Assembly: GCA_028707275.1 (NCBI GenBank)
Contig: JAQTUP010000009.1
Span: 1 to 64,000 of the forward strand
DNA from: Gallionella sp.
GTDB lineage: Bacteria > Pseudomonadota > Gammaproteobacteria > Burkholderiales > Gallionellaceae
Direction of reading: 5' to 3'
Length of the DNA stretch: 64,000 nt
Positions within the stretch are counted from its first letter, which is position 1. Each line of letters begins with the position of its first letter. Position numbers and translations under genes: made by a program. A model generated the notes under the pieces. It was given only the letters and a program-made list of their open reading frames with translations, was not told the origin of the DNA and did not search any database. Below, in pieces: positions 51,470 to 59,582 of this stretch.

Positions 51470-52345
51470 TCACAGGATATTCGAATCACGAACACCCGTT
51501 TCCGACTCTTCCTTCGTGAGGTTAAAGTAACGTCTTATACTTGAGCGTGGAGTTGCCCATGAGAAACTATCGTCGGACAATATGTTCTCTACTTCAGAAA
51601 TAACGTCGTATTCAATGAAACCGAACTCACGCACACGGGTAACTTTGACATGAATGCAGCACACAGTACGCATCTTCGAGTTAACGGCAATGGGGCGAAG
51701 CGCAAGATTCATTCCAAGTTCGTCTCGAACGCTCGGAAACATGATGCCATCAGTTTCTGGCTCGCGATAGATCATTGATGCGATTGAGCGGCTGTGAATG
51801 TACTCATTTTCATCCGCATTCGCTTCCGCTAATAATCCAGACAAGAATGCATCAACATACAAAATCCGCATGCCCTCTCGTGGACTCTTACTATTCAGGA
51901 GTCGGCCGATAGTTCCACCTGGATCGACGCCAATAAGACGTAGGTATCCCTTCTTGTAAACGTGGAAAAACTCCCCAATCACTGCAACGCGAATTCCTGC
52001 TTCTGGTTTAACTTTCAATCCTACAAGCTGAATGAGGTCACCTTCTTTGGCATTTATCTCCTGAAGAGCGGTTTCAATGCGTGTCGCCGCGTATAAACAT
52101 GGAACATTCTTGTCGTTCAGACGCCCGAGTTCAGCATTTTCAGGTGGCGGATACAGCATATTTTTTATGCAAGGCCAAGGATCTTTCTCTGTATTTCGCG
52201 CTCTCCAGTACACATCCTTACTGAGGAGTTCAATATTGAGAAGTGAATAGAGATCAAACAGCCTCTCAAGTGCATGACAAGCCTCGGATAGCGACCTAGC
52301 CTCACGAACCCGAGTGAATATCTTGTCGCATTCGTCCAGGCTCAT
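51470..52345 (-). CDS. RES-domain protein
   Basis: This 291-residue protein contains a RES domain at about 40-230: YWRARNTEKDPWPCIKNMLY, then ELGRLNDKNVPCLYAATRIE with TALQEI. In RES toxins these Arg, Tyr and Glu/Ser residues degrade NAD+. The protein is longer than typical RES toxins (about 150-230) and no Xre antitoxin gene is adjacent, so it may be a non-TA member. It faces draT tail to tail. 51294-51469 holds no gene. Confidence 0.78.
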   Translation of the reverse strand: MSLDECDKIFTRVREARSLSEACHALERLFDLYSLLNIELLSKDVYWRARNTEKDPWPCIKNMLYPPPENAELGRLNDKNVPCLYAATRIETALQEINAKEGDLIQLVGLKVKPEAGIRVAVIGEFFHVYKKGYLRLIGVDPGGTIGRLLNSKSPREGMRILYVDAFLSGLLAEANADENEYIHSRSIASMIYREPETDGIMFPSVRDELGMNLALRPIAVNSKMRTVCCIHVKVTRVREFGFIEYDVISEVENILSDDSFSWATPRSSIRRYFNLTKEESETGVRDSNIL

Positions 52346-52539
52346 TAAATATCTTTCATAAATACAACGATAGCAAAACTTAACAGCTCTAAACCTAACC
52401 CAATGAAATTCATGAAAATTACCGCTTAAGCAGCTTTCTTGCTGCCTATTTTACACCTCGACCCGGCAGAACTGGCACAGCGCGGCGGCACCCCCTGAAC
52501 CCGCCCGCCAAAGACCGGATGTTCGAAGCGCCCTGTCGA

Positions 52540-52803
52540 TTAACTGTCGTAGTGAAAGCGACAGGCGACGACGACCAATTCCGCATCTGTGGCGCGATAC
52601 ACCAGGCGGTTCGCATCGTCTATGCGCCGGGACCAGTAACCCGATAAGTCGCCGCGCAATGGTTCCGGCTTGCCGATACCTGCGAAGGGTTCGCGTGCTG
52701 CGGCGGTAATCAGCGTATTGATTCGCTTGAGCGTCTTTTTATCCTGTCCATGCCAATACAGATAAGCTTCCCACGCATCGGGCACAAACCGAATCGCCCG
52801 CAT
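52540..52803 (-). CDS. yoeB: YoeB-type toxin
   Basis: This 87-residue RelE-superfamily mRNA interferase reads [20 protein letters not shown], then [20 protein letters not shown] and [20 protein letters not shown], with the terminal FHYDS typical of YoeB (His-Tyr near the end in catalysis). It is 2 bp after yefM on the same strand. It appears intact. Confidence 0.93.
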   Translation of the reverse strand: MRAIRFVPDAWEAYLYWHGQDKKTLKRINTLITAAAREPFAGIGKPEPLRGDLSGYWSRRIDDANRLVYRATDAELVVVACRFHYDS

Positions 52804-52805
52804 GG

Positions 52806-53066
52806 TTAATCAGCGCCAAGCAATTGACGATCTTGTGCCTGTCCTGCCTTATCCTGTGCGATTGCACGAGCCAGTGCGGCGGCATTCGCCGGATTGCTTG
52901 TCAGGTGCAGTGTCTCCATGATGCTGTTGTAGCTGTCCAGCGACATCACCACGGCATCGCCTTCCGCGTCGCGGCGACTGATAATTGTCACGTCCACATC
53001 CTGAACGACATCATCCAATACGGATTTGAGCGCATTGCGCGCATGTGAATAGGTAACGACTTTCAT
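52806..53066 (-). CDS. yefM: YefM-type antitoxin
   Basis: This 86-residue antitoxin reads [20 protein letters not shown], then [20 protein letters not shown] and [20 protein letters not shown]. The N-terminal half binds DNA, the disordered C-terminus binds YoeB. Normal length and order (antitoxin first). A complete TA pair between the nif genes and the plasmid-type module. Confidence 0.93.
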   Translation of the reverse strand: MKVVTYSHARNALKSVLDDVVQDVDVTIISRRDAEGDAVVMSLDSYNSIMETLHLTSNPANAAALARAIAQDKAGQAQDRQLLGAD

Positions 53067-53622
53067 GGCTTTCTCACTTGAACAATAAGTTGCACAACTA
53101 TAAACGCGACGCGGGTTAACCGCAAGTCATATTCCGGTGCGCCAGGACAACGATTACCAAGCCCAGCCGCTAAAACCCCGAAGAGGCTTTGGCTGAGGAA
53201 AAATTCAGCTGGCATTCAGGCTAACCGGACAATTTGATTCAAGCGCTCACAGGCCTGAGTAAAAAAGCCATCATCTATCCTGCCCAGAGGATGCTGCCTG
53301 GCCTGCTCAATCCTGAATCCTGAATCCTGCACTCCTCGCTGCGCTCTCCTCAATCCTGCATTCCGCATCGCCCTACCCTCGCCCCCTTGTGCGACAAACC
53401 TTTCGGCATTGTCGCATTTACGCCAACACTCGCCCTCCTGCAACCCGCGCCAATACAGAGGATGCGCGCTGGCGCGTTTATTGCGTGGTAACTCGGCAAC
53501 GGATATGGCAAGTTGCCGTTCCTGATAATACAACCCGCCATGTCCGCCCCTCTCCCGCAAGCTGGCGAGGGGTGCAAGGATTCGCTGCGCGAGGTTCACA
53601 TTATTTACTACGAGGAGCTATT
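53067..53622. other. Gene-free stretch with possible sigma54 promoter
   Basis: About 555 bp carry no convincing gene. There are short direct repeats (AATCCTGAATCCTGAATCCTG near 53308). On the plus strand TGGCGCG-TTTA-TTGCG at 53470-53485 fits the GG-N10-GC rule and lies 140 bp before the SIR2-like gene, but no TGT-N10-ACA site was found near it. Confidence 0.45.
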
Positions 53623-54486
53623 ATGAGCACAGCATTCAATCCGGCGTTCGAGCCGATCTTCAGCGGTCTGTCTGACGGCAGCGTGATTCCTTATCTGGGA
53701 CCCGGCGCACTGAATGGCGTCATTGAACCTGCCACGGGAAAAGCCATCCCTGCCGACAGCGACAGCCTGATTCTGGCAATGAATAACGGCCAGCCGATGG
53801 CGCCAAAACTGATGTTCGAATTTCCCCGCGCCGCAATGAATATCGAACTCAAGCGCGGGCGTTCCACGATCAACCGCTTTCTCGACACGACTTACCGCGA
53901 CACGCAATGGAGCACGTCAGCGCTGCACGAATGGCTGGCGCAAAGTCATCTGCCCTACATCATTGATACCAACCGCGACATCCAGTTGCAAAAGCAATAC
54001 GCCGCAACGCCGCATACCCTGATTGTCGGTACTGCGCGCATCGCCAGCCGTGAATACCGCTACCGCCTGTTTCACTACGATGGCGCGGCCTACTCCCTGA
54101 TTGAACAGGAAGCGGTGGACACCAGTTTGCCCATCCTGTTCAAACCGCTTGGCACCCCTTTGCCGGAAACCAACTACATCGCCTCGGACGCCGATTTTGT
54201 GGATTACATTACCGAAATGATGGGCGGCTTTGCGATTCCCGCCTTCGTCAAACGCATGCGTCAGAACAAACGTTATTTGACGCTGGGGCTGCGATTTAAC
54301 CGGGACACCGAACGCATGGTGTTTTCCGAAAGCATCTTTGGTGCAAACGGGGGCTGGGCGTTCATCCCGCACCCGAGCGACAAGGAAAAAAGATTTCTCG
54401 CCCGGTACAACATCGAAATCATCAATGCCGATGTAGCCGACTTTTTAACCGCTGCACAGGAGCGGAATACCGCCGAGGTCGCCTGA
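53623..54486 (+). CDS. SIR2-like domain protein
   Basis: This 287-residue protein begins with a short SIR2_2-like segment (SDGSVIPYLGPGALNGVIEP), then NIELKRGRSTINRFLDTTY and YIIDTNRDIQLQKQYA, as in stand-alone bacterial SIR2-like proteins. These bind or cleave NAD. GAGGAG precedes the ATG, and the longer frame to 53389 is rejected for lack of a site. It is directly joined to the hemerythrin gene (TGA then ATG). A link to nitrogen fixation or to defence are both possible. Confidence 0.72.
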   Translation: MSTAFNPAFEPIFSGLSDGSVIPYLGPGALNGVIEPATGKAIPADSDSLILAMNNGQPMAPKLMFEFPRAAMNIELKRGRSTINRFLDTTYRDTQWSTSALHEWLAQSHLPYIIDTNRDIQLQKQYAATPHTLIVGTARIASREYRYRLFHYDGAAYSLIEQEAVDTSLPILFKPLGTPLPETNYIASDADFVDYITEMMGGFAIPAFVKRMRQNKRYLTLGLRFNRDTERMVFSESIFGANGGWAFIPHPSDKEKRFLARYNIEIINADVADFLTAAQERNTAEVA

Positions 54487-54891
54487 ATGTCACATCAACC
54501 TGTATGGGATGCGTCGCGTCATACGCTGGGCGTGACCGAACTGGATGACGCCCACAGTAAATTTATCGCTCAGGTAGCAGCGCTGATCGCCGCCACCGAC
54601 ACCGACTTTCCGCCCTTGTTTCAGGCGCTGATCAGCCACACCCGCGATCACTTCATGCAGGAAGGAAAATTGATGCGCGATGCCAAATATCCGGGACTGG
54701 CCATGCATGAAGGCGAGCATCACCGGGTACTGGGGGAGCTGCAACAACTCAATCGCACCCTCAAACGCGGGCGTCTGCCGCTGGTGCGCGCTTTCGTCAA
54801 ACACGGCCTGGCCGAATGGTTCGATACGCATCTGGCGATGATGGACAGTGCGCTGGTGGCACATTTGAAAAGACCTGTACAGGTCTTGTGA
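54487..54891 (+). CDS. Bacteriohemerythrin
   Basis: This 134-residue four-helix di-iron O2-binding protein has ligand pattern HTLGVTELDDAHSKF, then HTRDHFMQEGKLM and HEGEHHRVL, and a late FDTHLAMMD. Hemerythrins deliver or buffer O2 and are found near oxygen-sensitive enzymes. It starts right at the end of the SIR2-like gene. Its 3' end includes a palindrome (AAGACCTGTACAGGTCTT) next to the G-rich palindrome at 54894. Confidence 0.9.
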   Translation: MSHQPVWDASRHTLGVTELDDAHSKFIAQVAALIAATDTDFPPLFQALISHTRDHFMQEGKLMRDAKYPGLAMHEGEHHRVLGELQQLNRTLKRGRLPLVRAFVKHGLAEWFDTHLAMMDSALVAHLKRPVQVL

Positions 54892-54893
54892 AG

Positions 54894-54920
54894 GGGGGGT
54901 GTACATTTTGTACACCCCCC
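54894..54920. repeat. G-rich TGTACA palindrome, site 1
   Basis: GGGGGGTGTACA-TTT-TGTACACCCCCC, 12-bp perfect arms, between the convergent hemerythrin and parB genes. It recurs at 58333 and 58633. It may be a bidirectional terminator (no T-tract) or a partition site. Confidence 0.8.
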
Positions 54921-54925
54921 TGCTT

Positions 54926-55807
54926 TCAGAATCGATAACCCTGATCTTGCAAAACAGTTTTTATCGCCGCTTCTATTTTTTCAAGATCAAATGTTTTACC
55001 CGCCAGTCGTATTCCGCCACTTCCTCGTGTTAATTTACCAACCGAAATTCCGGATTTATCGAGGACCTGCTGTTCCAGATGAACCGGTTTATCGCGCAGT
55101 TGTTGACGTATCCACAAAATGGCTGCTACCTGGGTTTTGATATGACCGGAAGATAAGCGGTTAAAAGCCTCAATGACGGTATCGGTGTGCGTTGGCAAAT
55201 AGTCGAGTACACTTTTTGCAGCCGCAGCGCCTATCAGCGCTGGCTGCTGTTCAAGTAACGTAATAATTTCCGCAGGCAATTTGCCATAAGCCAGATAGCG
55301 GATAATGTCTTGTCGCGACCTTCCAAGTAATCTGCCGGCTTCAGAATTTGATTTCAGATACCCGTCTGACATCAGGGTATCGAGCAGTTTAAAAATCTCG
55401 TAGTCGGTTAAATCCTTGCGGGTCAGGTTATCTGCTGCCAGCGCACGACTGGCTTCAGCATTGTTCATGAGGCGAACGACTGCAGGAATATCCGGGTATC
55501 CCAGACGGATATAGGCTAGAAAACGGGTATGCCCGGCAACAAGCTCATATCCTTGATCAATTGGGCGAACAATCACCGGTGTAATTAATCCGCCCGTATT
55601 GCGTATTGATTCCATCAAGTCTTCCAGTGTTTGTTCGTTGATCTGACGAACCTGGTATGGAGAGGCGGATATTTTATCGAGGGGCAGGCGCATGGCATCG
55701 GCGTGCATCTGACTGACAATGGTATGTCTGACTTCTTCGGCAATAGTTTCGGGTTTCTTGCGCTGGCGCAGACCAGCGGCTAAGTCCTGGTCTGAAACTC
55801 TGCTCAT
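54926..55807 (-). CDS. parB: Partition protein ParB
   Basis: This 293-residue ParB/RepB/Spo0J protein has an N-terminal ParB domain with LPLDKISASPYQVRQINEQ, then GYELVAGHTRFLAYIRLGY (CTPase motif variant of GERRxRA) and AADNLTRKDLTDYEIFKLLD. A central HTH at about 160-180 (SEAGRLLGRSRQDIIRYLA) and a C-terminal dimer part follow. It loads at parS and works with ParA. It overlaps parA by four bases. Plasmid-type by neighbours. Confidence 0.93.
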   Translation of the reverse strand: MSRVSDQDLAAGLRQRKKPETIAEEVRHTIVSQMHADAMRLPLDKISASPYQVRQINEQTLEDLMESIRNTGGLITPVIVRPIDQGYELVAGHTRFLAYIRLGYPDIPAVVRLMNNAEASRALAADNLTRKDLTDYEIFKLLDTLMSDGYLKSNSEAGRLLGRSRQDIIRYLAYGKLPAEIITLLEQQPALIGAAAAKSVLDYLPTHTDTVIEAFNRLSSGHIKTQVAAILWIRQQLRDKPVHLEQQVLDKSGISVGKLTRGSGGIRLAGKTFDLEKIEAAIKTVLQDQGYRF

Positions 55808-56592
55808 TTAGTTCGACCTTTTTTGGATTTTATGCCGATAATTTCCATGATTTCCCGGGCTATTTCAACAACAGCGCGAGATACATTGCTATCTCGTTCC
55901 AATTGCAAAACCGTACGGTTTACGATCTGACCTTTGTCTACATCCGTTGTGGCCGGCATGGTGGCGAGCAATACATGATCGTAATATTCCTTTGTTGCGC
56001 CCTGGACAAGTCTGCACACTTTTTTTCTCGTATCGTGCCGGGTCAATACAGCTCCGCCGAATTTTAGTCTTGGGTTCGCTGTACGAGCCTGGTTGATAAA
56101 TGCCACCAGATCATCTGCGCCAACCAGTGACAGTTTGGATCCGCTTGCCAGGGGAGTGAATACAAAATCAGCCGATGCCAGTGCATTTGCCGTTAAAAAT
56201 GAAAGTGCCGGTGGTGTATCGAGAATGATGATGTCGTAAACGGGTACGACAGGAACCAGTTTTTGGGCGAGCAAAGAGGTGCTGGCAAAGGGAGTGCTTT
56301 GCAACTGACGTTCCAGATTGGCAAGTTTTAAACTTGCACCGATCAGGTGTACACCGTCGATGTTGGTTTTTTCAATTACCGCCTGGGCAATTGAGGCATT
56401 ACCGGACAGTACCTGTTCAATCGGTACCCCGGGTGTTTCTTCTGCGCTATAAAGCAGGCTTGTGACGTTAGCCTGAGGATCAAGATCTACTACTAAAACA
56501 TCCAGACCTTCGCGGGCAAAAGCATCCGCGACATTCAGTGTCAACGTTGTCTTAGCTACCCCGCCTTTGTGATTGGCAAACGAAATTATCAT
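55804..56592 (-). CDS. parA: Partition ATPase ParA
   Basis: This 262-residue ParA/Soj ATPase has deviant Walker A KGGVAKTT (9-16), VVDLDPQANVTSLLY, and Walker B YDIIILDTPPALSFL. The DNA-binding N-terminal HTH of some large plasmid ParA types is lacking, so regulation is likely through ParB. It reads away from the iterons and repA. Segregates the replicon with parB. Confidence 0.94.
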   Translation of the reverse strand: MIISFANHKGGVAKTTLTLNVADAFAREGLDVLVVDLDPQANVTSLLYSAEETPGVPIEQVLSGNASIAQAVIEKTNIDGVHLIGASLKLANLERQLQSTPFASTSLLAQKLVPVVPVYDIIILDTPPALSFLTANALASADFVFTPLASGSKLSLVGADDLVAFINQARTANPRLKFGGAVLTRHDTRKKVCRLVQGATKEYYDHVLLATMPATTDVDKGQIVNRTVLQLERDSNVSRAVVEIAREIMEIIGIKSKKGRTK

Positions 56593-56846
56593 TCATAAAC
56601 CTTATGTTCTTCAATGTGTGATGATTATATTTCAATCGTTCTGATTAATACAGGTTTTAATTTAAATTTTTTGGCTGCCATCAAAAACTTTAATTTCTCC
56701 CCCAAATTGTTTAAATTCCTGAAGTTGGTTTGGTCCGTTTTTTAATTAAAAAACGCGCAGGATGTATTGAGTGTTTTTTTATAATAAACACTTAAAAGCA
56801 TTTGACGAGTCTTCAATCCCTTGCACAGCATGGCTTACAGCCGGAT
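56593..56846. other. AT-rich region between parA and iterons
   Basis: The stretch 56640-56810 is markedly AT-rich (TTTTAATTTAAATTTTTTGG, TTTTTTAATTAAAAAACG, TTTTTTTATAATAAACAC). Next to iterons and a rep gene this fits the melting region of a replication origin and the parA promoter. No DnaA box could be fixed with certainty. Confidence 0.5.
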
Positions 56847-56972
56847 AAGGTGAGCTTTTACGGTGGCATAAGTGAGGGAATACGGGGAACTAATGAGGTT
56901 AAGGTGAGCTTTTACAGTGAGTACAGGTGAGGAAATACGGGGAACAAACACTGTTAAGGTGAGCTTTTACAG
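56847..56972 (+). repeat. Iteron-like tandem repeats (origin)
   Basis: AAGGTGAGCTTTTACRG occurs at 56847, 56901 and 56956, spaced 54 and 55 bp, with a second shared block (TGAGGRAATACGGGGAAC) between. The unit is thus about 55 bp in 2.3 copies directly upstream of repA. Related single copies lie downstream of repA at 58374 and 58662. These are candidate Rep-binding iterons. Confidence 0.8.
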
Positions 56973-57013
56973 GGATGGGGTAAATCAGGTTTTTATTGGT
57001 GAATTTGCACTTT

Positions 57014-57040
57014 TCACCATAGTGGCGCACTATGGGTGAA
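57014..57040. promoter_or_regulatory. Palindromic operator before repA
   Basis: TTCACCATAGTG-GCG-CACTATGG(G)TGAA has 12-bp arms with one extra base, 20 bp before the repA ATG. Rep_3-type initiators usually repress themselves at such inverted repeats. Confidence 0.65.
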
Positions 57041-57059
57041 ATTGTTTAAATCACCAATT

Positions 57060-58310
57060 ATGGCGACCAAAAAACGTGACACATCAGTTACTCCTCTGGA
57101 TCATCAGGAGTTTCGAAAAGCGAATGAAATTATTGCTCCCCGTGTGGCTCGCGGTGGGACATTGTCGTTACTGGGACGTAAAATATTCAATGTTCTTTTG
57201 TATCATATGCAGAGGATGGAATATCCTGGAATTGATTCTCCCGAAGAAGATCCTGTCTATAAGTCTTTGTATTGGTTATCATTGAGCGAATTAGCCAGAG
57301 ATTCCGCTTTCAATTCTGAAGATACAGGTTTACTCAAAGAGACGCTTCTGAAACTCCAGGATATTAAAATTATCACAGATGATGAGAAGGGATTTTCGTC
57401 GGATGTTTTAGTGGCAAGTGTCAAAATTATTCCCGGCAAGCGTGGGAAAAAGACGATGTTGGGTTGGGGAATGCATCCTGCAACGGAAGCAATTTTGCGC
57501 AGCCCCATGTTTTATACCCGACTCTCAATTTATTATTTAACCAGCTTGCGTACAACGGCTGGCATGGCGCTGTATGAAAGCTGCAAGCGTTATGCAACAA
57601 ATCCGGGCAAACTCACGCGCAGGGAGCCGTGGGAGTGGTGGTTTGAAGTACTTACCGGGCAACCGGTGGGCAATGAAAAACCGGAATTTAAATACTTTAA
57701 AAGAGATGTGCTCAAGCCGGCAATAGAGGAAGTGAATACCACGGATATCAGAGTCGAATTGATGGTGCATAAAAATGGCCGCAAGATAGCAGACCTGCAA
57801 TTCAAGATTGAGAGAGTAGTTCAAAATGCTTCAGAACTTCCAGCTCCTGCCATAGTCGATACGGTGCTGATTTCACGAATTACTGCTCTGGGAATTCTTC
57901 AAAAAGATGCGGAAGATATTTTTACCGCACATGATGAATCATTTTTAAAAGCCACACTTGATCTGGTAGAGGCGCGTGCGGCGGATCAAAATCTGACTGT
58001 GTTGGTTAATCCAGCTGCTTTTTTCAGAACGGCTCTGCGCGGAAAATTTTCAGAAACGAAAAATAAAAAAGCATCGGCCAGGGCAGGGCTTGTTGAAAAG
58101 TCTACAGAGGGCGTTCCGTCTGCGGAAACTGCCGTTAATAAGGCGCGAAAAGCGATGATCAAACAGATTGAAGGAATGTCATCGGAAGAAAAAAATATGC
58201 TGCTGGCGCGTTTTATCGACAGCAACCCTGCGCTGGCTCATTATGCAATTAAATCGCCGAACAGCAGAATTGTCCGGGAAGCTTTGGCAGAATGGATGCT
58301 GAGGGGCTGA
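57060..58310 (+). CDS. repA: Plasmid replication initiator (Rep_3 family)
   Basis: This 416-residue Rep_3-type initiator has two winged-helix domains: ARGGTLSLLGRKIFNVLLYH to SLSELARDSAFNSEDTGLLK, then RTTAGMALYESCKRYATNPG with WEWWFEVLTGQPV and FKYFKRDVLKPAIEEVN. A long C-terminal extension from about 260 is less typical. It should bind the iterons upstream and start replication. ATG 57060 is chosen over GTG 57036 because the latter overlaps the operator palindrome. No lesion is visible. Confidence 0.9.
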   Translation: MATKKRDTSVTPLDHQEFRKANEIIAPRVARGGTLSLLGRKIFNVLLYHMQRMEYPGIDSPEEDPVYKSLYWLSLSELARDSAFNSEDTGLLKETLLKLQDIKIITDDEKGFSSDVLVASVKIIPGKRGKKTMLGWGMHPATEAILRSPMFYTRLSIYYLTSLRTTAGMALYESCKRYATNPGKLTRREPWEWWFEVLTGQPVGNEKPEFKYFKRDVLKPAIEEVNTTDIRVELMVHKNGRKIADLQFKIERVVQNASELPAPAIVDTVLISRITALGILQKDAEDIFTAHDESFLKATLDLVEARAADQNLTVLVNPAAFFRTALRGKFSETKNKKASARAGLVEKSTEGVPSAETAVNKARKAMIKQIEGMSSEEKNMLLARFIDSNPALAHYAIKSPNSRIVREALAEWMLRG

Positions 58311-58332
58311 TTTATTTTCAAATGGCTGATGA

Positions 58333-58361
58333 GGGGGGGTGTACAATTTGTACACCCCCCC
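58333..58361. repeat. G-rich TGTACA palindrome, site 2
   Basis: GGGGGGGTGTACAA-T-TTGTACACCCCCCC has 14-bp perfect arms, 22 bp after the repA stop. It is the same element as sites 1 and 3. Confidence 0.8.
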
Positions 58362-58373
58362 CTTGTTTTCAGA

Positions 58374-58388
58374 GGTGAGCTTTTTCGG
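58374..58388 (+). repeat. Iteron-like single copy
   Basis: GGTGAGCTTTTTCGG differs from the upstream iteron core GGTGAGCTTTTACGG by one base. It follows palindrome site 2 by 12 bp. Confidence 0.6.
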
Positions 58389-58473
58389 TGTTGTTTTTCT
58401 GACAAAAATAAAACAAGACTATGTCATCGTTACTTATTGGTGTTACGTAACATTATGAATTTATGTGTTATTT

Positions 58474-58532
58474 GTAGGGTGGAAAAAGCAATGATTTGCG
58501 GTGGATACGCGCCTGCGCTTTATCCACCCTAC
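58474..58532. repeat. GTAGGGTGGA inverted repeat
   Basis: GTAGGGTGGA at 58474 is inverted as TCCACCCTAC at 58523-58532. This is a common dispersed element in proteobacteria. No gene is seen in 58311-58703 otherwise. Confidence 0.65.
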
Positions 58533-58632
58533 CCGAAGCCCAATAATTAACAGTGACATAGCCTAAAACAATATGCCTACAAAATTTTCAGGAATCATTT
58601 CAAACAATCGGGTTGTTATTCCGGTAAACGGA

Positions 58633-58657
58633 GGGGGTGTACAAATTGTACACCCCC
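58633..58657. repeat. G-rich TGTACA palindrome, site 3
   Basis: GGGGGTGTACAA-A-TTGTACACCCCC has 12-bp perfect arms. It lies 46 bp beyond the jetD stop. Confidence 0.8.
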
Positions 58658-58661
58658 CACG

Positions 58662-58678
58662 GTAATGAGCTTTTACGG
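58662..58678 (+). repeat. Iteron-like single copy near jetD
   Basis: GTAATGAGCTTTTACGG keeps the TGAGCTTTTACGG core of the upstream iterons. It directly follows palindrome site 3, the same order as site 2 with the copy at 58374. Confidence 0.6.
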
Positions 58679-58703
58679 GCTAAGTGTTAATTATTACAAA
58701 TAA

Positions 58704-59582
58704 TCAACATGGTATAGAAAGCCACACCGACTCCTGTTCCAAGGCCAGGCCTTCGCTGCTGAGTGTGCTGCATAAGTTTGCCAGATCATCGTCTATGCCC
58801 GTTGTTTTGAACATGCGCTGTGCGCTTTGAAATTCGCTTTGTGTGTTTCTCCACACTTCACGATTGCCAAAAGCAACCAGGCGTGCATGCCAGTCGGGCA
58901 TCAGCCAGAATGAGCAGGGGCTGGCAGAGGCAGCCTTCAGTCTTGCATAATTGAGCAGCCCTACCCCGTCATAATCCGGGAACAAAATTACTTCCGGTGT
59001 GCGCGGACTCGTCTTTAACCATTGCAGCAGACGAGTCGGTAACTGCCCCGCATAGTAGGCAATTGTCCCGCAGGCACCGGGCGGCAACCAGTCCAACCTG
59101 TCGAACAAGGCCTGATTTTCTACCAGCCACAGCGGTTGTGCGGATTGCCATGTGTCATCCACGGTCAGTGATAGCATGCCGACCCCCGCATTATTCGTCG
59201 CGGCAGACAGGTCCAAGCTGCGTAAAGAATTCTCTGTCAGCCAGGTGACGTCATCTGAAATCGCCTTGACCGGCAAGTATTGGCATTCATGACGATGGGC
59301 AGCTCCCTTGCTGTCGCGTGTCCGGGCGATGTTCGTCGCCCGGACGGGCAGGGTCTGATCTAAGGGTTCGTTGCCGGACGGGCGTAGCGTGCGCAGATGG
59401 AGATTGAATATTTCCGTATTGACCACCTGATATACACTGCCGCGCCCTTCCGATTTAACGCGCAAGGCGCCGGTCGTGCGGGCAAATTCATCCAGCGCGC
59501 GCCGCTGTGCGGCAGTGAAGCTGCTCGCCGCGACGCTGCCATCCAAAAACTTGTTCAGCGCGGCCGCCAGCGCCAGGCTCAT
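58704..59582 (-). CDS. jetD: Wadjet nuclease subunit JetD
   Basis: This 292-residue protein has a C-terminal Toprim-like nuclease domain: WLVENQALFDRL (E155) and EVILFPDYDGVGLL (D203, D205). The N-terminal arm is helical. JetD cuts circular plasmid DNA after loop extrusion by JetABC. It overlaps jetC by four bases and ends the jetABCD operon. The length is near that of the shorter Wadjet types. Confidence 0.87.
   Translation of the reverse strand: MSLALAAALNKFLDGSVAASSFTAAQRRALDEFARTTGALRVKSEGRGSVYQVVNTEIFNLHLRTLRPSGNEPLDQTLPVRATNIARTRDSKGAAHRHECQYLPVKAISDDVTWLTENSLRSLDLSAATNNAGVGMLSLTVDDTWQSAQPLWLVENQALFDRLDWLPPGACGTIAYYAGQLPTRLLQWLKTSPRTPEVILFPDYDGVGLLNYARLKAASASPCSFWLMPDWHARLVAFGNREVWRNTQSEFQSAQRMFKTTGIDDDLANLCSTLSSEGLALEQESVWLSIPC

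Noticed and set aside
53389..53622. N-terminal extension of the SIR2-like protein from 53389
   Set aside because: Those codons read through a repeat-like intergenic stretch, and ATG 53623 has a strong GAGGAG ribosome site.
56847..56972. CRISPR array
   Set aside because: Only 2.3 copies of a 55-bp unit, with similar rather than unique spacers, no cas genes, and position before a Rep_3 gene. Iterons explain it.
54894..58657. Canonical chromosomal parS (TGTTTCACGTGAAACA) near parAB
   Set aside because: No such sequence was seen. The G-rich TGTACA dyads are different, so any partition role for them is only a hypothesis.
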